DNA of 64,000 bases from Actinomadura oligospora ATCC 43269 (lineage in GTDB: Bacteria; Actinomycetota; Actinomycetes; Streptosporangiales; Streptosporangiaceae): the NCBI RefSeq assembly GCF_000518265.1, contig NZ_KI912411.1:512072-576071 (forward strand), read 5' to 3'. A program made the position numbers and the translations under genes. The notes under the pieces were generated by a model, which worked only from the letters and a program-made list of their open reading frames with translations, was not told the DNA's origin and ran no database searches. Positions 15,681 through 26,132 of the stretch are shown piece by piece; positions within the stretch are counted from its first letter, which is position 1; each line of letters starts with the position of its first letter.

Positions 15681-16646
15681 ATGGACACCCTGGCCGATCT
15701 TCTCGACGGTCCCCGGGCGCGGGGCGCGTTCCTGTTGCGCATGGTGATGGAGCCGCCCTGGTCGGTGAGGGTCGAGGACGGCGCGCCGCTGTGCCTGATG
15801 ATCGTGCGGTCGGGCGAGGCGTGGGTGACGCCGGAGGACGGCGAGCCGGTGCGCTGCGTCCCTGGCGACGTGGCGGTCATGCGCGGCCCGGACCCCTACG
15901 TCGTGTCGGACGCGCCCGGCTCCCCGCCGCAGTGGATCATCCATGACGAGGAACGGTGCACGGCGCTGTTCGGCGCTCCCCCGGCCGACTCGATGACGTT
16001 CGGCGTCCGGATGTGGGGGAACCGGCCGGACGGCCCGACGACGCTGCTCGTCGGGACCTACCTGGCGCAGGGCGCGGTCGAGCGCAGGCTGCTGGCCGCG
16101 CTGCCGGGGCTGGCCGTCCTGCCGTCCTGGGAGTCGCCGCTCGCCGCGCTGCTCGGCGACGAGATCGTCCGGGACGCGCCGGGCCAGCCCGTCGTGCTCG
16201 ACCGGCTGCTCGACCTGATCCTCATCGCGGTGCTGCGGTCCTGGTTCTCCCGTCCGGGCGCGCGGACGCCCGGCTGGTTCGCGGCGCACGGCGACCCGGT
16301 GGTCGGTCCGGCGCTGCGGCTGCTGCACGACGAGCCCGCGCGGCCGTGGACGGTCGCGGACCTCGCCGCCGAGGTCGGGGCGTCCCGGGCGGCGCTCGCC
16401 AAGCGGTTCGGCGACCTGGTCGGCGAGCCGCCGATGTCGTACCTGACCGGGCTGCGCCTCGCGCACGCCGCCGACCTGCTGCGCGGCGGCGACCAGACGC
16501 TGGAGGCGATCGCGCGGAAGGTCGGCTACGGCAGCGCGTTCGCGCTCAGTTCGGCGTTCAAGCGGGAACGCGGCGTCAGCCCGCAGGAGTTCCGCGGCGG
16601 CGCGTACCCGGAGGCGCGCGTGGACGCTCCTGCGGACGGACTTTGA
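15681..16646 (+). CDS. AraC family transcriptional regulator (cupin_6 type)
   Basis: A 321-residue regulator with an N-terminal cupin sensor (about 5-185; LCLMIVRSGEAWVTPEDGEPVRCVPGDVAVMRGPDPYVVSD) and a C-terminal double helix-turn-helix (about 215-308; WTVADLAAEVGASRAALAKRF and ETVEAIARKVGYGSAFALSSAF-like second helix). This family typically activates an adjacent oxidoreductase in response to reactive carbonyls or similar small molecules. Here the divergent NmrA-type gene and DUF1772 gene are the obvious targets. The CTTTGAGACG element starts in the last codons and covers the stop. Confidence 0.92.
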   Translation: MDTLADLLDGPRARGAFLLRMVMEPPWSVRVEDGAPLCLMIVRSGEAWVTPEDGEPVRCVPGDVAVMRGPDPYVVSDAPGSPPQWIIHDEERCTALFGAPPADSMTFGVRMWGNRPDGPTTLLVGTYLAQGAVERRLLAALPGLAVLPSWESPLAALLGDEIVRDAPGQPVVLDRLLDLILIAVLRSWFSRPGARTPGWFAAHGDPVVGPALRLLHDEPARPWTVADLAAEVGASRAALAKRFGDLVGEPPMSYLTGLRLAHAADLLRGGDQTLEAIARKVGYGSAFALSSAFKRERGVSPQEFRGGAYPEARVDAPADGL

Positions 16647-16688
16647 GACGCCCCCACCGGCGCGCGTCCGGACGGAGCGTGAACGTCC

Positions 16689-16715
16689 GGGAACGTCTTG
16701 ATCGAGAAATGCGTT
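16689..16715 (+). promoter_or_regulatory. Possible SigR/ECF-type promoter of the EF-hand gene
   Basis: GGGAAC (16689-16694), eighteen bases, then GTT (16713-16715) matches the actinobacterial SigR-type pattern GGGAAT-N18-GTT with one mismatch. The start codon is about 70 bp downstream. A thiol-stress link is inference only. Confidence 0.4.
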
Positions 16716-16784
16716 ATCCCGAGGAGAACCGTGTCCCGCTGTGACATGATGCGGGATTCCGTTCGACCGATCACGAGGAGTGAG

Positions 16785-17027
16785 ATGACGACCAAGCCGG
16801 CCGAGGACGAACTGGTCACCGTGTTCACGCGGGCCGACCTCGGCGGTGACGGGAGGCTCGACCTGATGGAGTTCGGCCTGGTCCTCGACAGCATCGGGCT
16901 GTCGTGGAACAAGGCCGCGACCCAGGACAGGTTCGAGAGAGCCGACACCGACCATGACGGCTTCATCTCCCTCGCGGAGCTGCGCGTGCTGCTGTCGGCC
17001 CAGGTCTGGGACGACGCGGCCGTCTGA
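16785..17027 (+). CDS. EF-hand calcium-binding miniprotein
   Basis: An 80-residue soluble protein made of one EF-hand pair. The first loop is residues 18-29 (DLGGDGRLDLME; position 3 is Gly instead of Asp/Asn, position 12 Glu kept). The second, 54-65 (DTDHDGFISLAE), is canonical. The ATG is chosen with ACGAGGAG seven bases upstream; the longer frame to 16698 adds an unlikely leader. Such calerythrin-like proteins bind Ca2+ in the actinobacterial cytoplasm as buffers or sensors. It stands alone between the AraC gene and pgi. Confidence 0.92.
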   Translation: MTTKPAEDELVTVFTRADLGGDGRLDLMEFGLVLDSIGLSWNKAATQDRFERADTDHDGFISLAELRVLLSAQVWDDAAV

Positions 17028-17053
17028 CGCTCCGCCACCGCCGGAACAACGAA

Positions 17054-17085
17054 CGGGCCGTCCCCCCTCGGAGGGGGACGGCCCG
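17054..17085. terminator. Bidirectional terminator between EF-hand gene and pgi
   Basis: Perfect 13-bp stem (17054-17066 with 17073-17085) and a six-base loop between two convergent stops. Confidence 0.8.
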
Positions 17086-17117
17086 AAGTGTTCCCAGCGC
17101 TGCTCAGGCGGTGCGGC

Positions 17118-18767
<1,650 letters not shown>

Positions 18768-18773
18768 AACCCC

Positions 18774-20234
18774 TCATCTCCTCAGCCTGCCCGGCGGCGC
18801 CGGCCGTGCCCCCGTCCGGACGCCCCGAACTCTCCCTGCGATCATAGGGAACCGGTGCGTCACCCGAGTAAAGCCGCTGCCGGTCCCGTGTGTTCCCGGT
18901 TCCCGGCGCGAACCGGGACGACGGCGGCGGCGCAGGTAGAGCAGGGCCGCGCCGGTCACCACCAGCGGCCAGAGCAGGTAGCGGCCGGACATCAGCAGCA
19001 GGGCGGCGACGGCGGCGAGCGCGACGGCCGCCGCGTACCAGCCGAGGCTCCGCCGGGGCAGCAGGCGCAGGGCCGCGGCGACCCCGATCGCGTACACGGC
19101 GACGAACGAGCCGGTCGTGAGCAGGACGAGCGGACGCGGCCCGAGGCCGGTCGCCCCGACGACCGCCAGCGCGCCGAACGACAGCGCCGAGTTCGCGGCG
19201 AGGCTGCGCCGCGGGACCTCCCCGGCGACGCTGCCCCGGCCGAGCCACGCGGGCAGCCCGCCGTCCCGGCCGAGCGCCGACCCGAGCTTGGCGGCCCCGG
19301 CGTAGTAGGCGTTCATCGCCCCGAGGGTGAGCAGCAGCGCGGCGCCCGCGGCGAGCCAGCGGGCCCCGCCGCCGAGGCCGCGCGCCATCAGGTCGCCGAG
19401 CGGGGCGGCCGAGTCCGCCGCGCGCGGGCCGAGCACGGTGATGATCGCGAACGCGAGCAGCAGGTAGAGCACGCCGACGACGGCCACCGCCGCGCCCGTC
19501 GCGCGTGGCAGGTCGCGCTCCGGACGGCGGAACTCGGCGGCCAGGTGCGTGATGGCCTCCCAGCCCGCGAAGCTCCACACCAGCAGCGCCGCCGCCGGTC
19601 CGATCGCCGTCCAGCCGTGCGGCGCGAACGGCGTGAGGTTGCCGGTTCGGGCGTGCGGCAGGGAGAGCGCGACCGAGACGAGCAGCAGCGTGACCAGCAG
19701 CCCGGCGAGCGCGAACTGCAGCCGTCCGGACGCCTGGAGGCCGACCGCGTTCGCGCCGGTCACGACGGCCATGAGCAGCGAGGCGGTGATGAGGACGGTC
19801 GTCCGGCCGCCGCCCGCGGCCTCGGCGACGTACGAGCCGCCGAAGAGGGCCGCGGCGGCGGCGCCCGGCGGGACGGCGAAGTAGAAGCACCAGCCGACCA
19901 CGGTCGCGGCGCGCGGACCGAACGCCAGTCGCGCGTAGGTGGAGACGCCGCCCGCGTCGGGGTGGCGCGCGCCGAGCGCGGCGAACGTCCCGGCCAGCGG
20001 CACCGACATCACCACCAGCAGCGCCCAGGCGAGCAGCGACGCGGGCCCCGCCGCGCGGGCGGCGAGCGCGGGCAACGCGATCACGCCCGTCCCGAGGACC
20101 GCCCCCACGTACATCGCGGTCCCCTGGCCGAGGGTGAGCCGCCCGCCGGACTCCCCGCCCGCGCCCGTGCTCGCGCCCGTGCCGGTTTCCGCGTCCACGC
20201 CCGGAGGGGAGGCGTTCAGTTCGGTGTCTTCCAC
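18774..20234 (-). CDS. APC family amino acid permease
   Basis: A 486-residue integral membrane protein with about eleven to twelve helices. The first starts at TLGQGTAMYVGAVLGTGVIALPALAAR, the APC consensus G-x-G-I/V region; others follow at WALLVVMSVPLAGTF, LITASLLMAVVTGANAVGL and FALAGLLVTLLLVSVALSL. The GTG at 20234 is preferred because the conserved first helix needs upstream residues; the ATG of MYVGAV would cut it. The last 45 residues are a basic tail with no visible homology. Divergent from a GlxA-type regulator over 72 bp. Confidence 0.88.
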   Translation of the reverse strand: MEDTELNASPPGVDAETGTGASTGAGGESGGRLTLGQGTAMYVGAVLGTGVIALPALAARAAGPASLLAWALLVVMSVPLAGTFAALGARHPDAGGVSTYARLAFGPRAATVVGWCFYFAVPPGAAAAALFGGSYVAEAAGGGRTTVLITASLLMAVVTGANAVGLQASGRLQFALAGLLVTLLLVSVALSLPHARTGNLTPFAPHGWTAIGPAAALLVWSFAGWEAITHLAAEFRRPERDLPRATGAAVAVVGVLYLLLAFAIITVLGPRAADSAAPLGDLMARGLGGGARWLAAGAALLLTLGAMNAYYAGAAKLGSALGRDGGLPAWLGRGSVAGEVPRRSLAANSALSFGALAVVGATGLGPRPLVLLTTGSFVAVYAIGVAAALRLLPRRSLGWYAAAVALAAVAALLLMSGRYLLWPLVVTGAALLYLRRRRRPGSRREPGTHGTGSGFTRVTHRFPMIAGRVRGVRTGARPAPPGRLRR

Positions 20235-20293
20235 AAGACCCCAGGGTCGGGCGGAGGGCCCGTGGCCACCAGGAACAGAAGCGCCGTCCTGCG

Positions 20294-20299
20294 TAGAAT
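20294..20299 (+). promoter_or_regulatory. -10 box of the GlxA-type gene (predicted leaderless)
   Basis: TAGAAT, seven bases, then ATG 20307; no ribosome binding site. Confidence 0.45.
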
Positions 20300-20306
20300 T
20301 CCCGCC

Positions 20307-21317
20307 ATGTCGGAACACATCGTCGGGCTGGCCGTGACGGCGGGGACGCCGGTGTTCGAGCTGGCCATCCCCTGCGAGGTCTTCGGGGTCGACCGCAGCG
20401 ACCTGGTCGACCCCTGGTACGAGCTGCGGACCTACGCCGCCGAGCCGGGTCCGCTGCCGTCCACCGGCGGGCTCAGCCTGTACGCCGGGCACCACCTGGA
20501 CGATCTGGCGGAGGCGGACACGGTCGTGGTCGCGGCGCTGTCCCGGCGGGCGCAGCTCGCCCCGCCGCCCGACCTGGTCGCGGCCGTCCGGGAGGCGCAC
20601 CGGCGCGGACGCCGGATCGTCGCGCTCTGCACGGGCACCTACATCCTGGCCGCCGCGGGCCTGCTGGACGGACGCCGCGCCACGACGCACTGGATGAACG
20701 CCGGTGACTTCGCGCACCGCTTCCCGGCCGTCGAGCTCGACTCCGGGCCGCTCTACATCGACCACGGCGACGTGATCACCACGGCGGGCTCGGGCGCGGC
20801 GATCGACGTGTGCCTGCACCTGCTGCGGCAGGACCACGGCGCGGCCGTCGCGGCCGAGGTGGCGCGGCGGATGGTCGTCCCGCCGCACCGGGAGGGCGTC
20901 CAGCCGCAGATCACGCGTCCGGCCGTGGGCGGCGACCGGGACGGCGACCTCGCGCCCGCGCTGCACTGGGCCGCCGAGCGCCTGGACCGGCCGCTGACCG
21001 TCGCGCAGCTCGCCCGGGTCGCGCACATGAGCGAGCGCACCCTCATGCGCCGGTTCCGCGACGCGCTCGGCGTCTCACCGCTGCAGTGGCTGCTCCAGCA
21101 GCGCGTCCGGCTCGCGCAGGAGCTGCTCGAGACGACGGACCTGCCGGTCGAGGAGGTCGCCCGCGAGACCGGGTTCGGCAACGCGGCCAACCTGCGCTAC
21201 CACTTCGTCCGGGTGGCCGGGATGTCCCCGCAGTCGTACCGGCACGTGTTCCGCTACCGTCCGGCCGCCGCGGCAGAGGCGGAGCAGGCTCCGAGCGCGC
21301 TCGTCCCCCAGGGCTGA
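20307..21317 (+). CDS. GlxA family AraC-type transcriptional regulator
   Basis: A 336-residue protein with an N-terminal DJ-1/PfpI-like amidotransferase-fold domain (about 5-180) and a C-terminal AraC double helix-turn-helix (about 220-315; LTVAQLARVAHMSERTLMRRFRDALGVSPLQWL). The nucleophile-elbow region reads IVALCTGTYILAAAGLLDGRRATTHW, normal for GlxA regulators, which sense metabolites and are not peptidases. It is transcribed away from the APC permease, so it may control uptake of an amine or amino acid. Confidence 0.92.
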   Translation: MSEHIVGLAVTAGTPVFELAIPCEVFGVDRSDLVDPWYELRTYAAEPGPLPSTGGLSLYAGHHLDDLAEADTVVVAALSRRAQLAPPPDLVAAVREAHRRGRRIVALCTGTYILAAAGLLDGRRATTHWMNAGDFAHRFPAVELDSGPLYIDHGDVITTAGSGAAIDVCLHLLRQDHGAAVAAEVARRMVVPPHREGVQPQITRPAVGGDRDGDLAPALHWAAERLDRPLTVAQLARVAHMSERTLMRRFRDALGVSPLQWLLQQRVRLAQELLETTDLPVEEVARETGFGNAANLRYHFVRVAGMSPQSYRHVFRYRPAAAAEAEQAPSALVPQG

Positions 21318-21342
21318 CCTGCGCCGTCCAGCCCGCGGCGTC

Positions 21343-21363
21343 CGGCCCGCGCCGGTCGGGCCG
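21343..21363. terminator. Short hairpin between convergent glxA-type and kinase genes
   Basis: CGGCCCG and CGGGCCG pair around seven bases between the two stops. Confidence 0.4.
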
Positions 21364-21378
21364 TGTCATTGGCGGGAA

Positions 21379-22911
21379 TCATCGGAGGACGGTGAACCAG
21401 GCCGTCGCGGCCGTCCCGCCACGGTGCACGGCGACCGCGGTGACGCGGTGCGCGCCGGGCGGCAGCGCGCCGGTGACGAACTCGTGGTCCTGGTTGACGG
21501 CGTAGTTGAAGGTGCCGCGCCGGTCGGCGACGCAGGCGCGCGGCGCGCGGCGCGTGCCGTCCAGGGTGAGCCGCACCGCCTCACCCGGACGCCAGCCCGA
21601 GCCGTGCACGACGAACGTGGTCGAGCCGTCCCCGTGCGGCTGGTTCACCACGAGCCTCGGAGTCGTCCCCGGACGGTCCCTCTCGCCGCCCACCGGCGGG
21701 GGCGGGTCGCCCTCGCCCTGCTGCGCGAGCACCGGCGCGCGGTTCGGCGGCGGGGGCTTCGGACGGTCGCCGCCGGGGGTGAGGTACCGGCCGAACAGCG
21801 CGCCGACGCCGATCAGGACGGCCGCGAGGGCGGCGGCGGTGAGCGGTGTCGCGAGCCTGCCCGCCCGCCTGCGGTTCTCCTCCGTGCGCGGCGTGTCCGA
21901 GGCGAACGCGACGTCACGCGACACCGGTTCGGCGGCGGCCGGGGCGGGTTCCGCGTCACCGCGACCGTCCGCGAAGCGGGACAGCGGCGTCAGCCTGACC
22001 GTCGGACCCGCGCGATGCGCGTCCACGACGGCGAGCGCGGCCTCGGGCAGGTAGCCGCGCGCCGGGTCGGGGCCGATGTCGGAGCGCAGGTCGGGCGCGA
22101 CCATCGCGATGATCTCGGCGGGGGTGGGGCGGGCGCGCGGCGCGCGGGCCAGGCAGCCGCCGACGAGTTCGGCGAGCCCGGGCGGCAGCCCGGACACGTC
22201 CGGGTCCTCGCCGATCAGCTGCGCCACCAGCTCCAGGACGGTCCGCCCGGGGTAGGGGCCGTGGCCGGTCGCGGCGAACAGCAGCGTCGCGCCGAGCGAG
22301 TACACGTCGCTGGCGGCGGTGACCTCGCGGGTGCCGCGCGCCTGCTCGGGGGCCATGAACGCGGGCGTGCCGACGGTGGCGCGGCTGAGCGTCATCCCGG
22401 CGCCCTCGGCGGCGCGGGCGAGCCCGAAGTCGATGACGCGCGGGCCGTCGGTGGCCACCAGCACGTTGGACGGCTTCAGGTCGCGGTGGACCAGGCCCGC
22501 GGCGTGGATCGACTCCAGCGCCTCGGCGCACCCGGCGGCGAGCCAGCGCACGGCGTCCACCGGCAGCGGCCCGGCCGTCCGGACGAGCCGCTCCAGCGAC
22601 GGCGCGGGGACGTAGGCGGTGGCGAGCCACGGGACCGGCGCGTCCGCGTCGGCGGCGATCACCGGCGCGGTGTAGACGCCGCTCACCCGGCGGACCGCGC
22701 CGACCTCGCGCGCGAACCGCTCCCGGAAGTCGGCGTCGTCCGCGAGCCCGGCGTGCACGGTCTTCACCGCGACCAGCCGTCCCGCCGCCGACCGGCCGAG
22801 GTACACCCGGCCCATCGAGCCCGCGCCGAGGCGGGCGAGCAGGGGGTAGGGGCCGACCGTGCCCGGATCCCCCGCGCCCAGGGGGTCGAGCGGACCGGTG
22901 CTCACGTCCAT
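21379..22911 (-). CDS. Membrane serine/threonine protein kinase with extracellular beta domain
   Basis: A 510-residue PknB-family kinase. The Gly-rich loop GAGSMGRV (29-36), Lys50 (VAVK), HRDLKPSN (142-149), DFG (161-163) and the APEQ activation segment are intact. One membrane span lies at about 353-375. The outer part starts with a Pro-rich linker and ends in an about 95-residue beta-rich domain (RLVVNQPHGDGSTTFVVHGSGWRPGEAVRLTL) reminiscent of Ig/IPT-like folds, with a single Cys. It has no PASTA repeats. ATG 22911 has GGGAGG upstream. The signal sensed is unknown; no phosphatase or FHA partner is adjacent. Confidence 0.93.
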   Translation of the reverse strand: MDVSTGPLDPLGAGDPGTVGPYPLLARLGAGSMGRVYLGRSAAGRLVAVKTVHAGLADDADFRERFAREVGAVRRVSGVYTAPVIAADADAPVPWLATAYVPAPSLERLVRTAGPLPVDAVRWLAAGCAEALESIHAAGLVHRDLKPSNVLVATDGPRVIDFGLARAAEGAGMTLSRATVGTPAFMAPEQARGTREVTAASDVYSLGATLLFAATGHGPYPGRTVLELVAQLIGEDPDVSGLPPGLAELVGGCLARAPRARPTPAEIIAMVAPDLRSDIGPDPARGYLPEAALAVVDAHRAGPTVRLTPLSRFADGRGDAEPAPAAAEPVSRDVAFASDTPRTEENRRRAGRLATPLTAAALAAVLIGVGALFGRYLTPGGDRPKPPPPNRAPVLAQQGEGDPPPPVGGERDRPGTTPRLVVNQPHGDGSTTFVVHGSGWRPGEAVRLTLDGTRRAPRACVADRRGTFNYAVNQDHEFVTGALPPGAHRVTAVAVHRGGTAATAWFTVLR

Positions 22912-23029
22912 CACGCCTCCCGGCAGCACCTCGGCCCCATGGTGCGCACGGGGAGGTCACGGGCCGGTACCGGCGCTTCGGCGCGGCCGACTGCGGCCAC
23001 CGCCGAACCGCCGGGCCCCCGGAGACGTG

Positions 23030-23070
23030 CGACGGCGGCCGTCCCGGGAGGTCCGGGACGGCCGCCGTCG
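23030..23070 (-). terminator. Terminator of the hydroxyproline operon
   Basis: A perfect 18-bp stem (23030-23047 with 23053-23070) and a five-base loop, eight bases past the stop of the semialdehyde dehydrogenase gene. It is the longest perfect hairpin I found in the window. Confidence 0.85.
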
Positions 23071-23078
23071 CGACGGGG

Positions 23079-24509
23079 TCAGGAGATGCTCTGCGGGACG
23101 TTCCAGGGGTTGTCGTCGCGCAGCGGCGGGGGCAGCAGGTCCTGCGGGCAGTTCTGGTAGGCGACCGGGCGCAGGAAACGCTCGATCGCCGCCGTCCCGA
23201 CCGAGGTCGTCGCCGGGCCGACCGTCGCCGGGAACGGGCCGCCGTGCTGCATCGCGGACGTGACCGACACCCCGGTCGGCCACTGGTTCCACAGCAGGCG
23301 TCCGGCCCGGTCGGCGAGGGCCCCGGCGAGAACGCCGAGTTCCGCGGCCTCCTCGCCCTCGGCGTGCAGGGAGGCGGTGAGCTGGCCGGGAAGCGCGGCG
23401 AGCGCGTCCGCGACGTCCTCGATCCGCTCGTAGAGCACGGCCAGCCCGAGCGGCCCGAAGCACTCCTCGGACGCGGCGTCGAGGTCGGCGGTGAAGGCCG
23501 CCAGGTCCATGGCGAGCAGGCGCGGCGCGGTCGGGTCGTCCGGCCACACCAGGGTCCGCGCGCCCGGACGGCCCGCCAGGGCGCGCGAGGCGCCCTCGAA
23601 GCCGCCCGCGATCCGGTCGTTCAGCATCGGCGCGGCGGACGCGCCGCCCATCCGGCGGGCGATGGTGTCGAGCAGGTCGCCGTCCGCGGGGAGGAACACC
23701 AGGCCGGGGTTGGTGCAGAACTGGCCCGCGCCCTGGGTGACCGACCCGGTGTAGCCGTCCGCGATCTCGTCCGTGCGCGCCTTGGCGGCGGCGGGCGTGA
23801 CGACGACGGGGTTGACGCTGCCGAGCTCGCCGTAGAACGGGACCGGCACCGGACGCTCGGCGGCGATGCGGGCGAGCGCGAGCCCGCCGCGCTGCGACCC
23901 GGTGAACGCGGCGGCGGTGATCTTCGGGTGCCGGAGCGCCGCGACGCCCGCGTCCTCGCCCTCGATCAGCGCGAACGCGCCGTCCGGGGCGCCCGCGTCG
24001 TGCAGCGCCGCCGTGATGATCTCGGCGGTGCGCCGGGACAGCCGGGGGTGCCCGGGGTGCGCCTTCACCACGACGGGGCAGCCCGCCGCCCACGCCGAGG
24101 CGGTGTCGCCGCCCGCGACGCTGAACGCGAACGGGAAGTTGCTCGCCGCGAACACCAGGACCGGGCCGAGCGCGGCCCGGTAGCGGCGCAGGTCCGGGCG
24201 GGGGCCGCTGGGCCACTGCGGGTCGGGGCGGTCGATCCGGACGTCCAGGTAGCGGCCGTCGTCCACCTGCTCGGCGAACAGCTTCAGCTGGAAGGTGGTG
24301 CGGGTCAGCTCGCCGTTCAGCCGCGCCGGGCCGAGGTGCGCCTCGGCGTCGGCGAGCTCCACGAGCTCGGCGCGGTGCGCCTCGAGCGCGTTCGCGACCG
24401 CGACCAGGGCCGAGGACCGGCTGCGGGGCGCGGCGGCCCACTCCGGCGCGGCCTCGGCCGCCGCCGTGACCACGGTGTCGACCACGGAGTCGACAGCGGT
24501 GTCGCTCAC
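23079..24509 (-). CDS. Alpha-ketoglutarate semialdehyde dehydrogenase (ALDH family)
   Basis: A 476-residue NAD(P)+-dependent aldehyde dehydrogenase of the short KGSADH group. General base Glu228 (FYGELGSVNP) and nucleophile Cys265 (GAGQFCTNPG) are present, with the cofactor region VLVFAASNFPFAFS and AFTGSQRGG. It would oxidise 2,5-dioxopentanoate (ketoglutarate semialdehyde) to 2-oxoglutarate, the last step of hydroxyproline breakdown. The GTG start overlaps the permease stop by four bases (GTGA) and has GGGAGA upstream. It is the last gene of the operon before a strong terminator. Confidence 0.93.
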   Translation of the reverse strand: MSDTAVDSVVDTVVTAAAEAAPEWAAAPRSRSSALVAVANALEAHRAELVELADAEAHLGPARLNGELTRTTFQLKLFAEQVDDGRYLDVRIDRPDPQWPSGPRPDLRRYRAALGPVLVFAASNFPFAFSVAGGDTASAWAAGCPVVVKAHPGHPRLSRRTAEIITAALHDAGAPDGAFALIEGEDAGVAALRHPKITAAAFTGSQRGGLALARIAAERPVPVPFYGELGSVNPVVVTPAAAKARTDEIADGYTGSVTQGAGQFCTNPGLVFLPADGDLLDTIARRMGGASAAPMLNDRIAGGFEGASRALAGRPGARTLVWPDDPTAPRLLAMDLAAFTADLDAASEECFGPLGLAVLYERIEDVADALAALPGQLTASLHAEGEEAAELGVLAGALADRAGRLLWNQWPTGVSVTSAMQHGGPFPATVGPATTSVGTAAIERFLRPVAYQNCPQDLLPPPLRDDNPWNVPQSIS

Positions 24510-25990
24510 GGGTTTCTCCCTTCGGGGTTGGAGTCCGGGACGGCGTCCCCGGCGGAGCGGTTCTCCGCCGAGTGCCGGTACCCGTAGAAGGCGTACACGA
24601 CCAGGCCGATGAGCATCCACACGGCGAACCGGACCCAGGTGACCCAGTCGAGGTTGGCGATCAGCCAGATCGCGAAGGCGATGCCGATCAGCGGGACGAG
24701 CGGCACCAGCGGCGTCCGGAACGAGCGCGGCAGGTCCGGGCGCGTCCGGCGCAGCACCACGATCGCCACCGACACGACGATGAACGCCATCAGGATGCCG
24801 ATGTTGGTGAGGTCGGCGGCCTCGCGGATCGGCAGCACCCCGGCGATGACCGCCGACCCGGCGCCGACCAGCCAGATCACCCGGGTCGGGACGGCGCGGG
24901 TGGCGTGGTTGCGGGCGAACCAGGCGGGCAGCAGGCCGTCCCGGCTCATCGAGAACCAGACGCGGGTGACCGCCAGCATGTTCGCCAGCGCGGACGTGGT
25001 GATGCCGACGACCGCGCCGACCGCGACGACGGTGCCGAGCCAGGCGAACCCGACCGAGGCGAGCGCGCTGGAGAACGGGCTCTTGGTGTCGATCTCGGTG
25101 TACTTCACCATGCCGAGCAGCACCAGGCAGACCGCGATGTAGATGACGGCGGCGATGACCAGCGAGATCACGATCGCGCGCGGCAGCACCTTCTTGGCCT
25201 CGGCGCTCTCCTCGGCGGCGGCGCTCATCGCGTCGTAACCGTACACGGCGAAGAACGTGGTGGCCGCGCCGGAGACCGCGCCGCCGATGCCGAACGGCAG
25301 GAACGGCGTGTAGTTGCCGCCCGAGATGTGGAACGCGCCGACGACGATGACCAGCGCGACGATGCCGAGCTTCACCACGACCAGGATCGTCTCGAAGCGG
25401 GCCGACTCCTTGGTGCCGCGCGACAGGACGAACGCCAGCAGCAGGCACAGCAGCGCGGCGAACAGGTCGACCTTGTGCCCGGATCCGGTGCCGGGCGCGC
25501 CGAGCATCCAGTCCGGCAGGTCCAGGCCCATCTGCCCGAACAGGTAGGAGAGGTAGCCGGAGATCGCGATGGCGACGACCGCGACGATCGCGGTGTACTC
25601 CAGCAGCAGGTCCCAGCCGATCGCCCAGCCGACCAGCTCGCCGAGCGCCGCGTAGGAGTAGGTGTAGGCCGAGCCGGCCTTCGGGATCATCCCGGCGAAC
25701 TCGGCGTAGCAGAGCGCGGCGGCGGCGCTGGCGACGATCGCGATGAGGAACGAGATCATCACGCCGGGCCCGGCGTCCTCGTGCGCGACGACGCCCGCGA
25801 GCGAGAAGACCCCGGCGCCGACCAGGCCGCCGAGGCTGAGCGCGACCAGCTGCCACAGGCCCATGGTGCGGCGCAGGCCGCCGGCCTGCTCCTCTTCGGA
25901 CGTGTCGACCGGCTTCAGCCGGAACATACCGGCCCGCGACATGGGCTTCGGCCGCGGGTCGAGCCCTGTTTCGGGCATGAGTCGAGACAT
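24506..25990 (-). CDS. APC family amino acid permease (probable hydroxyproline uptake)
   Basis: A 494-residue cationic-amino-acid-transporter-like APC protein with about twelve to fourteen membrane segments, beginning GLWQLVALSLGGLVGAGVFSLAGVV. The conserved helix-3 region AALCYAEFAGMIPKAGSAYTYSY is intact. ATG 25990 is chosen because GGAGGT lies nine bases upstream; a GTG at 26026 would add twelve residues. Its place between the epimerase and the semialdehyde dehydrogenase suggests it imports hydroxyproline. Its ribosome binding site is part of a small hairpin, and a 13-bp hairpin lies further upstream in the gap. Confidence 0.92.
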   Translation of the reverse strand: MSRLMPETGLDPRPKPMSRAGMFRLKPVDTSEEEQAGGLRRTMGLWQLVALSLGGLVGAGVFSLAGVVAHEDAGPGVMISFLIAIVASAAAALCYAEFAGMIPKAGSAYTYSYAALGELVGWAIGWDLLLEYTAIVAVVAIAISGYLSYLFGQMGLDLPDWMLGAPGTGSGHKVDLFAALLCLLLAFVLSRGTKESARFETILVVVKLGIVALVIVVGAFHISGGNYTPFLPFGIGGAVSGAATTFFAVYGYDAMSAAAEESAEAKKVLPRAIVISLVIAAVIYIAVCLVLLGMVKYTEIDTKSPFSSALASVGFAWLGTVVAVGAVVGITTSALANMLAVTRVWFSMSRDGLLPAWFARNHATRAVPTRVIWLVGAGSAVIAGVLPIREAADLTNIGILMAFIVVSVAIVVLRRTRPDLPRSFRTPLVPLVPLIGIAFAIWLIANLDWVTWVRFAVWMLIGLVVYAFYGYRHSAENRSAGDAVPDSNPEGRNP

Positions 25991-26038
25991 GCGGGGCACC
26001 TCCGGGGAGGTCGAGGGGGTGTTCACGGGGTGGGAGGC

Positions 26039-26072
26039 CCGCCGGACGGCGGCGACGCGCGCCGTCCGGCGG
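26039..26072 (-). other. Intra-operon hairpin between epimerase and permease genes
   Basis: A perfect 13-bp stem (26039-26051 with 26060-26072) with an eight-base loop sits in the only sizeable gap of the operon. A second, smaller inverted repeat (ACCTCC with GGAGGT, 25998-26011) includes the permease ribosome binding site. These could damp read-through or translation of the permease, or stabilise the upstream mRNA. Confidence 0.55.
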
Positions 26073-26132
26073 TTCAGGACCTCCGGGAGGGTTCGGGAAC
26101 CCGTCGGGTCCGGAACCCCGGAGAGGGGCTCG

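Noticed and set aside
18774..18920. Possible frameshift near the end of the APC permease gene
   Set aside because: The basic 45-residue tail lacks homology but the frame is uninterrupted and ends just before pgi; a natural extension is simpler.
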